From assembly GCA_963723495.1 (NCBI GenBank), contig CAVRQR010000012.1:677201-741200 (forward strand): a stretch of 64,000 bases of DNA, given 5' to 3'. Of this stretch, positions 44,356-54,400 are shown piece after piece. Numbering within the stretch: position 1 is the stretch's first letter; each line of letters starts with the position of its first letter. The DNA comes from Gp6-AA40 sp963723495 (GTDB lineage: Bacteria > Acidobacteriota > Vicinamibacteria > Vicinamibacterales > UBA2999). The notes below the pieces were generated by a model. That model did no database searches, was not told where the DNA came from, and saw only the letters and a list, made by a program, of their open reading frames with translations. The translations under genes were made by a program, and so were the position numbers.

Positions 44356-46227
44356 TTAGAAGGAGTTCCTCGCGGCCGAGCTCAACCACGCATCGCGGAA
44401 GCGGCGCTGTATATCGCTCACCGTTTGCCCCGCGTCCTCGAATGGCACGACCTCGAGCCGAGGGTCGTCAACCAAAGTCAGTGCCGTCGACATGCGTACG
44501 CCCTGACGCTCGTAGACAACGGGCAGCGGCTCGCCCGGCTTGCGCGCGGCGATCAGCTTCTCGACGTCCGCCGCACGCGCCACCCGTGTTCCACCCACCG
44601 TCACCAGCACGTCGTCGCGTTCCAGTCCGCCCCGAAACGCTGGCGACCCATACGGGACGTCAGCGGCGATGCGCACACCGGCCGAATCGTCCTGCAGCGT
44701 GAGCGCGCCGGCAAAGGCGCGGCCACCATTCGACTTCAACAGGAGGCCGGCTCGCGCCAGGAGCCTGGCGTAGTCGGGCATCTCGCGACCTTCTATGTAT
44801 CGGGCAAAGAAGTCCTGGGCGAACGCCTCGTCTCCCGCGACGCCGCCGAGCACGATCTTCAAATCGTCGAGCGTGTACGGGGTCGCGACGTGGCCCGGCA
44901 CGCTGGCCCCGGGGCGACCAAAGCGCTCCCAGAGGGCACGCATGTAGTGGTCGAGCGTGACCTTGCCTTCTGTCCGTTCGCGCAGCGTGAGATCGAGACC
45001 CGCACCGAGCGCCGCGCCCCACGTGTAATAGGAGATGAAGGTGTTCGAAAAGTTGGTCTGGTCGACGGATGCGAACGAGTCGACGAATGGCGCCAGGCGG
45101 CTCATCTCGACGGCGGAGCGAAGCTGGCGGCCAGGGCTCGTGGCAACCGTCTCGATGGCATCACCGATTTCCCTGGCGAACGCGCGGAGCGTCGTCAGGC
45201 CAGCCCGCTTCATCAACAGCGGACTGTAATAGCTGGTGAAGCCCTCGGCGAACCAGAGTTCGCCCGACATGTTGGCCTCTTCCAGGTTGAAAGGCTCGAG
45301 TGATTTCGGCCGGATCCGCTCGACGTTCCAGGCATGAAAGAACTCGTGCGCGATAGTGTCGAGCAACTCGAGTCGCCCGAGCGCGATCGAGGACGGCGAG
45401 GTCAGGATCGTGCTGTTGCGATGCTCCATCCCGTCGCCATGCGCCGTCGGCAGGTAGTCCGCGATGAAGGTGTACGTGTTGCCCTCGAACGCCGGGTACT
45501 CGCCGAAGATGTGCCGCGCCTCGCGGACGATGGCCTCGACGTCCCGGACGAGATTGTCAACATCAGCCTCGGTTCCCTTGTGGTGGACCGCTACTCGAAA
45601 GACCGGCGTGCGACGATCGTCGGGCACCGTGAACGACCGCATCATGAACGGACCGAACTCGGTCGGGCTGTCCATGAGGTACTGCAGGTTCGGAGCGGTA
45701 AAGGTCAGCGCCTCCGTCCCCGGCGAGAGTTGCGTGGCAACACGCCATGACGTGCCCGTGGGTCGCTCGAACCGCACCGAGATCGGACGACGATCGAAGC
45801 CTCGTGCCCACATCATCGCCGCGGGCATGTTGATGTGAGCGTGTGAGGAGTCGATGGAGAGGTACGTGCCGTCGAGACGATCACCAAAGACGCGGTAGCT
45901 GACCCGCACTGTTCCGGCATGTCCGGTCACATCCCATTGATACGGGTTCGGGCGCGAGACGAGCAGCGGCTTTCCCGCTTCGTCAGTGGCGCGCACGTCG
46001 AACACATTCTTGGCGAACTCGTGAAGCGCGTAGCGGCCGGGCGATGTTCGGCTCATTCGCAGTTCAAGGGGACCGGCCGGAATATCGCCAAAGGTCACCT
46101 CGACTTGCATGAGATGATGCGCAGCTTCGGGGAACGACAGACGGTACACCACCGGCACCTGCGCCTGGGCGCAGAGCGGAACGAGGGCGACCAGCAGAAA
46201 CGCAGAGATCGTGCGCCGGCGAGCCAT
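44356..46227 (-). CDS. M61 family metallopeptidase with PDZ domain, exported
   Basis: A 623-residue M61 peptidase with a signal peptide (MARRRTISAFLLVALVPLCA). HEFFH at residues 294-298 lies in LLDTIAHEFFHAWNVERIRP and the third ligand Glu in LWFAEGFTSYYSPLL. The N-terminal domain (YRLSFPEAAHHLMQVEVTFG) and the late PDZ-like domain (GVRIAADVPYGSPAFRGGLE, RDDVLVTVGGTRV) follow the family order. It is a paralog of the cytoplasmic M61 gene at 33545-35305. Being exported and next to an M18 aminopeptidase, it probably acts on periplasmic peptides. A heptamer repeat lies 19 bp upstream of the start. Confidence 0.92.
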   Translation of the reverse strand: MARRRTISAFLLVALVPLCAQAQVPVVYRLSFPEAAHHLMQVEVTFGDIPAGPLELRMSRTSPGRYALHEFAKNVFDVRATDEAGKPLLVSRPNPYQWDVTGHAGTVRVSYRVFGDRLDGTYLSIDSSHAHINMPAAMMWARGFDRRPISVRFERPTGTSWRVATQLSPGTEALTFTAPNLQYLMDSPTEFGPFMMRSFTVPDDRRTPVFRVAVHHKGTEADVDNLVRDVEAIVREARHIFGEYPAFEGNTYTFIADYLPTAHGDGMEHRNSTILTSPSSIALGRLELLDTIAHEFFHAWNVERIRPKSLEPFNLEEANMSGELWFAEGFTSYYSPLLMKRAGLTTLRAFAREIGDAIETVATSPGRQLRSAVEMSRLAPFVDSFASVDQTNFSNTFISYYTWGAALGAGLDLTLRERTEGKVTLDHYMRALWERFGRPGASVPGHVATPYTLDDLKIVLGGVAGDEAFAQDFFARYIEGREMPDYARLLARAGLLLKSNGGRAFAGALTLQDDSAGVRIAADVPYGSPAFRGGLERDDVLVTVGGTRVARAADVEKLIAARKPGEPLPVVYERQGVRMSTALTLVDDPRLEVVPFEDAGQTVSDIQRRFRDAWLSSAARNSF

Positions 46228-46245
46228 GGGCGATGCTAACACTGT

Positions 46246-46273
46246 CTCTGGGCTCTCGGCTCTGGGCTCTCGG
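46246..46273. repeat. Heptamer array, alternating CTCTGGG / CTCTCGG (4 units)
   Basis: Four units in register alternate strictly between CTCTGGG and CTCTCGG from 46246 to 46273. The array lies in the 68-bp gap between the 2'-5' RNA ligase stop (46296) and the M61 start (46227). The consensus is the same as that of the array at 20869, which is inside a coding start. Confidence 0.8.
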
Positions 46274-46295
46274 CTCGGCTATCTGATTCAGTGTT

Positions 46296-46901
46296 CTAGA
46301 GACTCCACTCTCTGAGCACGCGCCTGCAGGTGCAGAACCTACCCAGGTGGCACGCAGCAATCGTCGTCGCCGCGAAACTCAGTGGTACTACAGGCGGCAG
46401 CGTCGCTGAATGTCCCAGGGTGATGTGCGGCGTGAAAGCTGCGTGGCTCGACTCTCGACGGAAATCAGCGACCCACACCACATCACCAGCGCGAGCGTCG
46501 CCATCGACAAATGCCGAGGCCGTGCCGTCCGGGCGTTCGAACGGCCTGAGGATGTCCATCAGTTTGCGATGGAGTTCGGAGAGGACCGGTGTCGGCTCGA
46601 TTGCCATCCAGACAGCACTTTGCGCCCTGCCAGCTCCTGTCACCGCGAGGTCGAGAGGTCCGACCTCGGTGAGCACGGACGCCACACGTTCGAGTGCGAT
46701 GTCGAGGTCGGCGGTTCGAATGAACTGCTGCGTGAGTGTGACGTGCGGCAACATGTCGTCGCCGAGACGCAGGCCTTGCGATTCCCGTTCTGGAAGAGCG
46801 GCACTCAGCTCGATGGCGCGCTGCGAGACTTCGGGCGGCGGCAGGATCGCGACGTCGAGTGCGAGCAGCATGCTCATCCCAACCACGAAGTGGTTGATCA
46901 T
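46296..46901 (-). CDS. 2'-5' RNA ligase / 2H phosphoesterase family protein
   Basis: A 201-residue member of the 2H phosphoesterase superfamily. The two active-site motifs of the H-x-T/S type are LPHVTLTQQF and AAFTPHITLGHSA, at the expected spacing. Family activities include RNA 2'-5' ligation and cyclic phosphodiester hydrolysis; which one applies is unknown. The start at 46901 follows the hemH stop by one base, so the two are probably translationally coupled. An ATG at 46877 (MSMLLALDVAIL) would fit the family start equally well. Confidence 0.85.
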   Translation of the reverse strand: MINHFVVGMSMLLALDVAILPPPEVSQRAIELSAALPERESQGLRLGDDMLPHVTLTQQFIRTADLDIALERVASVLTEVGPLDLAVTGAGRAQSAVWMAIEPTPVLSELHRKLMDILRPFERPDGTASAFVDGDARAGDVVWVADFRRESSHAAFTPHITLGHSATLPPVVPLSFAATTIAACHLGRFCTCRRVLREWSL

Positions 46902-46902
46902 C

Positions 46903-47895
46903 CTACGGCGAAGGACGAGAACCCACTGCCGCGAACGGCAGTGGCCGCCCCGTCTCGTAGCGAGCGATCGTTCGAAGCACGACGTCGGCCATCATGTCGA
47001 GGAAAAGCGGATCGTCGTTGACCGCTTCGGCTCGTGCCATCGGCAGACCAATCTCGCGGCTCACGTCGGCCGCTGCGCGGTCGAGGTCGTACAGCACCTC
47101 GATGTGATCGCACACGAACCCGATTGGGCAGACCACTGCGGCTTCAAGTCCCGCCGCCCGCTCGCGTCGCAGGTAGTCGCAGATATCGGGCTCGAGCCAG
47201 GGATCGCCTGGCCGTCCGCTGCGGCTCTGATACACCACCGCCCAGTCGCGCATGCCGGCAGCTTCGCCGACCAGTTGCGCGGACCTCCGCAGCTGCTCCT
47301 CGTAGCGTGAGACCGCAGCCATCGGGGCCGGGATGCTGTGCGCGGTGCAGACCAGTCGAGCCGTCGAGCGAACGTGCTCCGGCAGCCGCGCGATCGCCTC
47401 CCGTACATGCGCCGCATTGGCCGCGACGAACAACGGATGATCGAACCAGCTTCCGACGAACGTCACCTCCACATCGTCGCCATCGCGTCGCAACTCGGTC
47501 CGTGCGGCGATGACGTTCTCGCGGTACTGCTGGCAGCTCGAATAGGAATGCTGCGCCGACGCGATGAAGCCGACGGCGCGCCTCAAACCGGCCGCGCGCA
47601 GATCCCGAAGCGTGTCCGGAAGCAGCGGATGCCAATTGCGCATGCCGACGTAGACCGGCAGCGGATGGCCGGCTGCCGCCAGGCGCACGCGCAGGCCTTC
47701 CGCCTGCAGACGGGTGATGGCTGTGATCGGCGAGACACCGCCGAAGAGCTCGTAGTGGTGGGCCACCTCCTCCACGCGCTCGGGGCTGACGCGCCGGCCG
47801 CGCAGGACGTTGGCCAGGAACGGGCGGATGTCGTCAGGTCCCTGGGGCCCACCAAACGAAATGACGAGAACAGAATCGAACGATGGGTGCTTCAA
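46903..47895 (-). CDS. hemH: Ferrochelatase
   Basis: A 330-residue ferrochelatase that inserts iron into a porphyrin at the end of haem synthesis. The N-terminus DSVLVISFGGPQGPDDIRPF, the loop GGVSPITAITRLQA, VYVGMRNWHPLLPDTL, and the catalytic His motif VCTAHSIPAPM are all present, as is YQSRSGRPGDPWLEPD, the usual QSR-G motif before the second catalytic residue region (CPIGFVCDHIEVLYDLD). Whether it uses protoporphyrin or coproporphyrin cannot be settled here. It is not next to other hem genes. A short gap follows to the CMD gene. Confidence 0.95.
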   Translation of the reverse strand: MKHPSFDSVLVISFGGPQGPDDIRPFLANVLRGRRVSPERVEEVAHHYELFGGVSPITAITRLQAEGLRVRLAAAGHPLPVYVGMRNWHPLLPDTLRDLRAAGLRRAVGFIASAQHSYSSCQQYRENVIAARTELRRDGDDVEVTFVGSWFDHPLFVAANAAHVREAIARLPEHVRSTARLVCTAHSIPAPMAAVSRYEEQLRRSAQLVGEAAGMRDWAVVYQSRSGRPGDPWLEPDICDYLRRERAAGLEAAVVCPIGFVCDHIEVLYDLDRAAADVSREIGLPMARAEAVNDDPLFLDMMADVVLRTIARYETGRPLPFAAVGSRPSP

Positions 47896-47936
47896 CCGTA
47901 TTCAGCATAGATGCTGAGACGCTCGAACGTCACGCA

Positions 47937-48593
47937 TCATCGCCGCGGCGGCAGCATCGCCTTTCGTTCCGGCGGCAGCTGCTGGTCGACTGCCGTCAAC
48001 AGGAATCCGGCCATTGCGTAGTCAGCCATGATGGTCGTGATCTCGACGGCGCCCTGGCGTCCGAAGAGCTCCACCATCTTCGCCCACAGCTCCGAGCTCA
48101 CCTTGTGATCGCGGAACAGCGCCCGGCCCAGCCGAATCACCGTCGCATCCTTGTCGGAAAGACCGCTGACCTCTCTGTCGTGCTTCACGACGTCAATCAC
48201 CGACTGCTCGAGGCCGGCGCGGAGGGCAGCCGGCTCGTGGCCCGACCATTCGTACTGTTGATCGAATTCGCGCGCCGCGATGAGCGCTGACAGCTCGAAG
48301 AATCGAGGCCCAACAACCGTTTTCCTCAGGTACTGATTGAGCGCCTGAATCGGCTCGGCGGCCTTCGGGCTGTGCATCGTCACCGCCGCCGGCCCGGTGC
48401 GCGGCATGCCGCGTCCGCCCGCGATCGCGTCCCAGATGCGCTTGCCGTCTTCGTCCAGATCGGCGCGCTGCACAGGCGGCAGACGCGACAACGACTCCGG
48501 ATGAATGTCAGCGGGTCGACCCGATTGGCCACTCGCGAGAGCGACGAAGGAGATGACGATGAGAATCGAGAGCAGTCGCGTGCGCATACTCAC
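47937..48593 (-). CDS. Exported carboxymuconolactone decarboxylase-family protein
   Basis: A 218-residue protein with signal peptide (RTRLLSILIVISFVALASG) and a CMD fold, recognisable from RFFELSALIAAREFDQQYEW with SGHEPAALRAGLEQSVIDVV, and the tail VEITTIMADYAMAGFLLTAV. There is no C-x-x-C, so the redox role of AhpD does not apply. The GTG at 48593 overlaps the esterase stop (GTGA); an ATG at 48587 is an alternative. It belongs with the esterase upstream as a two-gene unit. Confidence 0.85.
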   Translation of the reverse strand: MSMRTRLLSILIVISFVALASGQSGRPADIHPESLSRLPPVQRADLDEDGKRIWDAIAGGRGMPRTGPAAVTMHSPKAAEPIQALNQYLRKTVVGPRFFELSALIAAREFDQQYEWSGHEPAALRAGLEQSVIDVVKHDREVSGLSDKDATVIRLGRALFRDHKVSSELWAKMVELFGRQGAVEITTIMADYAMAGFLLTAVDQQLPPERKAMLPPRR

Positions 48594-49657
48594 CCACCTT
48601 GCTGGATCTTTCCACCACGTGCCGACAGCATCAGCTTCACGAGTTCTTCGGTGATCCGGGGTTCGAGGCCTTCAGTATGTCCCTTGTCGATGCGAACGAC
48701 GTCGGCGACGACACGCTCGTCCCTGCAGTTTCGATAGGACAGGATCTCCGCCTTCCCCGGCCGCGGCAGCAGACCCCACGCCTTCGAACCCGGGTCCTGC
48801 CGGGTGCTGTCATACACGTACCCGGCCTTCATGTCGACGACTTCGCGACGCCTCGTCTCGGCGGAACAGGCATATTTCTGTGCGCGCTCGGACGTCGTTG
48901 GCATCGAGCTGATTTCGTGCTCTCCGGTTTCGAAGATGTGAGAGAAGTCGCACGTGGGCGGCGGCGGGACCACGAGCGCGCCGGGAGGGAGTCCGGCCGG
49001 AGGTGCGCCGCCGCGACCGGTTGTCGCGGCGCCCCTCGCAGGAGGAATCCCAAAGTTTGCGGCCCGACCGGCCTGACCACCAACACGTCCTCCAGAGAGG
49101 CTGAGGAATCCGTCGACCTTGCTCTTGAAAAAGTCGTTGCAGACCAGTCGTGTCGACGTGAGGCCTCCCTGCGAATGTCCCACCAGCCAGAAAGCCTTGA
49201 TGTGTTCGCGTCCGATCTGCGCGATGAGTTTATTCACGATGTTCTGCAGATACCCATCGTCTTCAGCCGTCCAGACGCGGCGCGGCGAGAATGGCGTCGC
49301 GACAACGAGGCGGTGCTTGTCGACGAAGTCGACAAGCGGAAAGTAGTGACGCTGCCAGTTGCCATAAGACCCACCGCCATGCAGGCTGAGAATCAACGTG
49401 ACCTTGTCACCGCGTTTCAGGTCGCAGGGGTAGTCGAGGAAGTAGGTCCGGCCTGTGTCGGGCTCGACGGTCTCGCCGCCACTTATGACGACTTGGGGCG
49501 CGCACCCTGAGTCAGGGCAATGCAGCGCGGGTGGCCGGACACATTTAGTGGCCGCGAGCTCGACGGGCTGGGCAACTGCGTCGGCGGTAGCGGCGCCGAT
49601 TATCGCCAGTACGCCCAACGTGGGAATCAGTGGTGTGCAGAATCGTAGACCTGCCAT
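48590..49657 (-). CDS. Exported alpha/beta hydrolase (feruloyl esterase / PHB depolymerase-like)
   Basis: A 355-residue exported hydrolase. Signal peptide (PTLGVLAIIGAATADAVAQ) and an oxyanion-hole stretch LILSLHGGGSYGNWQRHYF precede the nucleophile elbow FWLVGHSQGGLTSTRLV. The likely acid and His lie near IDKGHTEGLEPRI. A proline/glycine-rich insertion (GRGGAPPAGLPPGALVVPPP) interrupts the cap region. Cysteines CVRPPALHCPDSGC could form a bridge. The natural ester is unknown. It is divergent from the AhpD-like gene cluster; the 130-bp gap (49658-49787) should hold both promoters. Confidence 0.82.
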   Translation of the reverse strand: MAGLRFCTPLIPTLGVLAIIGAATADAVAQPVELAATKCVRPPALHCPDSGCAPQVVISGGETVEPDTGRTYFLDYPCDLKRGDKVTLILSLHGGGSYGNWQRHYFPLVDFVDKHRLVVATPFSPRRVWTAEDDGYLQNIVNKLIAQIGREHIKAFWLVGHSQGGLTSTRLVCNDFFKSKVDGFLSLSGGRVGGQAGRAANFGIPPARGAATTGRGGAPPAGLPPGALVVPPPPTCDFSHIFETGEHEISSMPTTSERAQKYACSAETRRREVVDMKAGYVYDSTRQDPGSKAWGLLPRPGKAEILSYRNCRDERVVADVVRIDKGHTEGLEPRITEELVKLMLSARGGKIQQGG

Positions 49658-49787
49658 GCATTCCTCTCAGAGGGCACACGATACGTCCCGGAGTCCGCGG
49701 GAACGGATCAATTTTTCGTCAAAGCACTAGTCTCTTCGCAGTATTGAGGCCTGGCATCACGGCTCCCTACAATCGCCGTTCACCCCG

Positions 49788-50331
49788 ATGCCTCACATCT
49801 CACTTCCTGAAGGTCTGCCCGGAATCAGCAGCGGTTTTGCGTTTCGTCCCGAGACGGCGAAGCCGATGCGCGAGCTCGCAGAGGTTCTGCTGCGCGGCGC
49901 CAACACGCTGACCAGCGCCGAGCGCGAGATGATCGCGACGCTCGTCTCCGATCGCAACGACTGCCACTTCTGTCAGGCCAGTCATCGTGCCGCTGCCGCG
50001 CATCACCTCGGCGGGAACTACGACGTGGTCGACGCCGTCACGCGTGACTTCAACTCGGCACCGGTGTCGCCGAAGCTCAAGGCGCTGCATGACGATCGCG
50101 GCCAAGGTCCAGGAGAGCGGCAGGCAGGTGACGGCCTCGGACGTGGAGCGTGCGCGCGCCGCCGGCGCAACCGACATGGAGATCCACGACGCGGTGCTCA
50201 TTGCCGCAGCCTTCAGCATGTTCAACCGGTACGTGGACGGTTTGGCGACCTTCACGCCGCGCGACGAGGACGCCTACGACCAGATGGGACAGCGCATGGC
50301 CAAAGAGGGTTATGTCCGGCGCAACGCGTAG
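49788..50331 (+). CDS. AhpD-like peroxidase-related protein A, one frameshift
   Basis: A protein of about 180 residues of the peroxidase-related AhpD group. PHISLPEGLPGISSGFAF opens it, the redox pair CHFC lies in LVSDRNDCHFCQASH, and FNRYVDGLATFTPRD is near the end. The frame is lost near 50090: LKAL is followed by one surplus base before MTIAAKVQESGRQVTASDVE. It is a close paralog of the gene at 50937, and the aligned copy there (LKALLVIAGKTAESGKAVTA) shows that a single-base change repairs this one. First of three tandem AhpD-like genes. Confidence 0.85.
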
Positions 50332-50929
50332 TACGCCCTCACTGTACCTTCCCGACGTCGAATGCCATCACCAACCAGGCATTTATCACGACCTGATCGC
50401 GGCGGCACGAGACCGCAATCAGGAGTACTCGAAGATCTGGGACCTGTTCGCCTTTCAACAGGAGTTCACCATCCACCTGGCGCGCTTCACGCAAGGTGTG
50501 CTCCGGCAGCCGGCCAGCATCAGTCCAGGCCTTCGTGAGCTGATCGCCGCCTATACCTCGTACCAGAACGACTGTGCGTTTTGCACCCAGGCGCACGCAG
50601 CGGCCGCGGGCGAGCTACTCGGAGACGAGACGCTCGTGTGGGCCGCGCTGCGCGACGTCGATTCAGCCCCGCTCGACGACAAGACACGACACCTCCTGCG
50701 ATTCGCCGGCAAGGTGACCCATACATTGCCGGCTGTCAACGCCGATGACATCGAGGCTCTCCGTCGCGTGGGCTGGGATGACGAGGCGATCTACTACGCG
50801 ATCACGACGTGCGCGCTCTTCAACTTCTACAACCGCTGGATCACCGCGAGCGGCGTGCCGGTGATGTCGGCCGACGGTCACCGGGCGCAGGGCAAGGCGC
50901 TCGCCTCACGCGGGTACATCCGCGACTGA
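50312..50929 (+). CDS. AhpD-like peroxidase-related protein B
   Basis: A protein of about 205 residues with the same fold. From ATG 50312 it reads through LYLPDVECHHQPGIYHDLIA, a segment EYSKIWDLFAFQQEFTIHLA, and the redox pair CAFC in YTSYQNDCAFCTQAHAAA, to ALFNFYNRWITASGVPVM. The wording differs from A and C, so it is an older relative and not a copy of them. The start overlaps the end of A by 20 bases. Related uncharacterised peroxidase-related proteins pair with A/C-type proteins in other genomes, which would suggest a heteromeric unit; that is inference. Confidence 0.85.
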   Translation: MSGATRSTPSLYLPDVECHHQPGIYHDLIAAARDRNQEYSKIWDLFAFQQEFTIHLARFTQGVLRQPASISPGLRELIAAYTSYQNDCAFCTQAHAAAAGELLGDETLVWAALRDVDSAPLDDKTRHLLRFAGKVTHTLPAVNADDIEALRRVGWDDEAIYYAITTCALFNFYNRWITASGVPVMSADGHRAQGKALASRGYIRD

Positions 50930-50936
50930 TTCACAT

Positions 50937-51494
50937 ATGCCTCACATCACGCTTCCTGAAGGGCTGCCGGGCATCCGCGGCCCGATGGCATTCCGGCCCG
51001 AGACGGCCAAGCCGCTCAACGACCTGGTTGACGTTCTCCTCCGCGGTCCCCACACGCTCACGCCGGGCGAACGCGAGCTGATTGCGACGTATGTGTCGGC
51101 ACAGAACGACTGTCGCTACTGCCAGACGATCCACGGCGCGATTGCCGCACACCATCTGCAGGGCGACGAAGATCTCGTGGTGAAAGTGAAGTGCGATCCC
51201 GAGCAGGCGCCGATTTCGGACAAGCTGAAGGCGCTGCTCGTCATCGCGGGAAAGACGGCAGAGAGTGGCAAGGCCGTGACCGCGGAGGACGTCGCGCGTG
51301 CGCGACGTCATGGCGCCACGGATCTCGAGATTCACGATACCGTGCTCATCGCAGCGGTGTTCTGCCTGTGCAACCGCTACGTTGACGGGCTCGCCACGTG
51401 GATGCCCGACGATCCCGATTTCTACCGCCAGCGCGCGGCCATCGTCGCGCAGCACGGATATGCCGCTTCCACTCTTCAAGGGAATGCGAAATGA
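50937..51494 (+). CDS. AhpD-like peroxidase-related protein C
   Basis: A 185-residue paralog of protein A with the same opening (MPHITLPEGLPGIRGPMAF), redox pair CRYC in VSAQNDCRYCQTIHGAIAAH and the conserved end CNRYVDGLATWMPDDPDFY. It has no signal peptide. It is intact. The stop overlaps the start of the TonB-receptor gene (ATGA at 51491), tying all four genes into one transcript. Confidence 0.9.
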   Translation: MPHITLPEGLPGIRGPMAFRPETAKPLNDLVDVLLRGPHTLTPGERELIATYVSAQNDCRYCQTIHGAIAAHHLQGDEDLVVKVKCDPEQAPISDKLKALLVIAGKTAESGKAVTAEDVARARRHGATDLEIHDTVLIAAVFCLCNRYVDGLATWMPDDPDFYRQRAAIVAQHGYAASTLQGNAK

Positions 51495-54400
51495 GTTCGT
51501 CGTCAGCTCCCAACTCCCAGCGCCCAACGCCCAGGAATTGCCTCACCGTCCTCACCCTGTGCATCGCATTGACAGTGGCCAGCGCTCGTGCGCAGGAGAC
51601 CACGGGGTCCATCGAGGGTGCCGTCACCGACCGCACCTCGAGCGCGCTCGTCGGCGCGCGCGTCACCGCAATCAACCCCGAAACCGGCTTCACGAAAGGG
51701 ACCGTCACCGCTTCCGATGGTTTTTATCGTCTCCTGCTCCTGCCCGTTGGCCAGTACACGATCTCGGTCGAGGCGCCGAAGTTCGCAACGCTGGTGAGAG
51801 AGGCGATTCAGGTCAACCTTGGCCAGACGGTTCGCCTCAACGCGCAGCTCGAGCTGCCGACGATCGCCGAGACCGTGACGGTCTCGGGTGGTGCGCAGCT
51901 CGTGGACACCACGACCAACGCGCTCGGGCGGGTCGTCACCGGGCGCGAGCTGGTCGACCTTCCGCTCAACGGACGCAACTTCACGCAGCTCGGGCTGCTG
52001 CAGACCGGCGTGGCGCCGTTGACATCGGGCGTGGCCACTGCGGGTGGCAGCCTTCGGCAGGGTCAGGCATATGCCGTGAACGGCATGCGCCCCGAATCGA
52101 ACATGTACCTGGTTGATGGCGGGCAGAACATCAATCGGATGGATGGAGGCTATGCGTTGAAGCTGCCCGTCGAAGCGATCGCGGAGTTCCGCATCCTCAC
52201 GCAGAGCGCACCGCCCGAATATGGCGGGACTGGTGGTGCAACAACGAGCGTTGTGACCCGGTCGGGCGGCAACCAGTTCAACGGCAACCTCTACGAGTTC
52301 ATCCGCAACGACGTGTTCGACGCGCGCAACTTCTTCTCCGAAGAGGTCGAGCCCCTCCGACAGAACCAGTTCGGCGGCACCATCGGCGGACCCATCGCGC
52401 GGGATCGCCTGCAGTTCTTCGGCTACTACGAGGGCTTCCGGAACAAGCAGGGGTACACCACGACCGCAACGGTGCCGAGCGATCTTCAGCGCACCGGCGA
52501 CTTCTCGGACATGGGCATGCCGCTCATCAACTTCGCTGCGGGAGGAGTACCGATCCCCGGCAACCGCATCCCTGCCGCGGCGCAGAACCCGGTCGCGCTC
52601 AATGTGATGAACATGTATCCGCGCGCCAACATCGCACCGACGCTCTACCGCGAAACGGTGCTCATCACGAACGTGCTCGATCAGGCCGGTGGGCGAATCG
52701 ACTTCACGCCGTCACCGAACAGTCAGTTCTTCGGGCGCTACTCGTACTCCGGTGGCCACAACATCAATCCCGTCTCGGTCCGCGGCACCGATGCGCCCGG
52801 TTTCCCAACCCGCGACGATCTGGCGACGCACATCGGAACGCTTTCGAACACGGCCGTCCTGTCATCGTCGATGACCAACTCCCTCCGCGCGACCTACCTG
52901 CGTCACGAGTTCTTCTTCGACCAGCGCCTGAACCAGACTCCGCCGAGCGCATTGGGTTTCGGGTATGCCTCGGCCAACGCCGTCGGTCAGGGACCGCCCT
53001 TCTTCAACGTCGCCGGTTACTCGCCGATCGGCGGAGCGATCACCGGCCCGCGCAACACGACCCAGGACACGTTCGAGATCCACGATTCCGTGACGTGGAC
53101 CAATCGTGCGCACCTGGTGAAGATCGGCGGCGAGTTCAGGCACACCGGCATCGACATGATCCAGGGGATCGCGCCGAATGCCTTCTACGTGTTTGCCAGT
53201 AACTTTCCCGACCAACAACGCGATCGCGAACCTGCTGCTGGGCGCGCCTGTCGTCTTCTATCAGGGCCTCGGTGATTTCGAGCGCGGGATCGACCTGTGG
53301 GGTGCCAGCCTCTACGCGCAGGACGAATATCGCCTCACGCCAAGGCTCACGCTGAACTACGGGCTTCGCTACGAGCGCATCAACCCTTTCACCGAGGTGG
53401 AAGATCGGTTGAACGCGTTCGTACCTGGCGTGCAGTCAGAAGTGCGGCCTGATGCCCCAGTCGGTCTGCTGTTCCCTGGTGATCAGGGGCTGCCCCGAGG
53501 GATCGCGCAGAGTGTCAACGCGTTCATGCCGCGCGCCGGCGTCGCGTGGGATCCAACGGGAACCGGCACCTGGGCGGTGAGAGGTAGTTACGGGCTCTTC
53601 TACGATCAATTCCAGAACGGATCCGGCACGGCGTCGCAGATCGCGATCAGCGCCACACCAGCGGCGCAGTTCGTTCAGTTCAGCGGCGCCGGATTGAATT
53701 TCCAGAATCCGTTCCTGGGCCGGCCGTATCCGCAGCCTGATTCCTTCGTCCGGCCGTCGACACAGTTCGTGATGGACACCGAGATGAAGCCGCCATCGGT
53801 GCAGAACTGGAATCTCGGTGTGCAGCGATCGCTCTTCGACAAGTACCTCGTCGAGGTCCGCTACGTCGGCGCAGCGGCGACGCATCTGCCTCGCAACGTC
53901 GAAGCAAATCCGGCGGTGTACGGGCCGGGCGCAACGGCACAGAACGCCGACCGTCGGCGCATCTACGCAAACTGTCCGCCCGACGGCGGCGCCTGCGACT
54001 ACTCCACGATCGCGATGCTGACGAGCGTCGCCAGATCGCGATATCACGCGGGACAGTTCAGCCTGTCGCGACGCTTCGGCGATGCCGTCGGATTCAACGT
54101 CTGGTACTGGCTCTCGAAGACCATGGACCATCTGTCCGCGATGAACCTGTCGGGCGCGGCGGCCCGGCCGCTCGCCGGCGAGAACGACCTCGCGCAGAAT
54201 CCGTTCGACCTCGAGGCCGAATGGGGACCCTCGCTCTTCGATGCACGGCATCGCCTCGTTGCCAGCGCGAGCTGGATGCCGCCAGTGTCGACGGATGCAC
54301 CGGCTGCGATTCGAACCCTGTTTGCCGACTGGCAATTGAACGGCATCGCCACCTATAACTCTGGGACTCCCTTCACCGTCTCGGATTCGGCGAACGTGGC

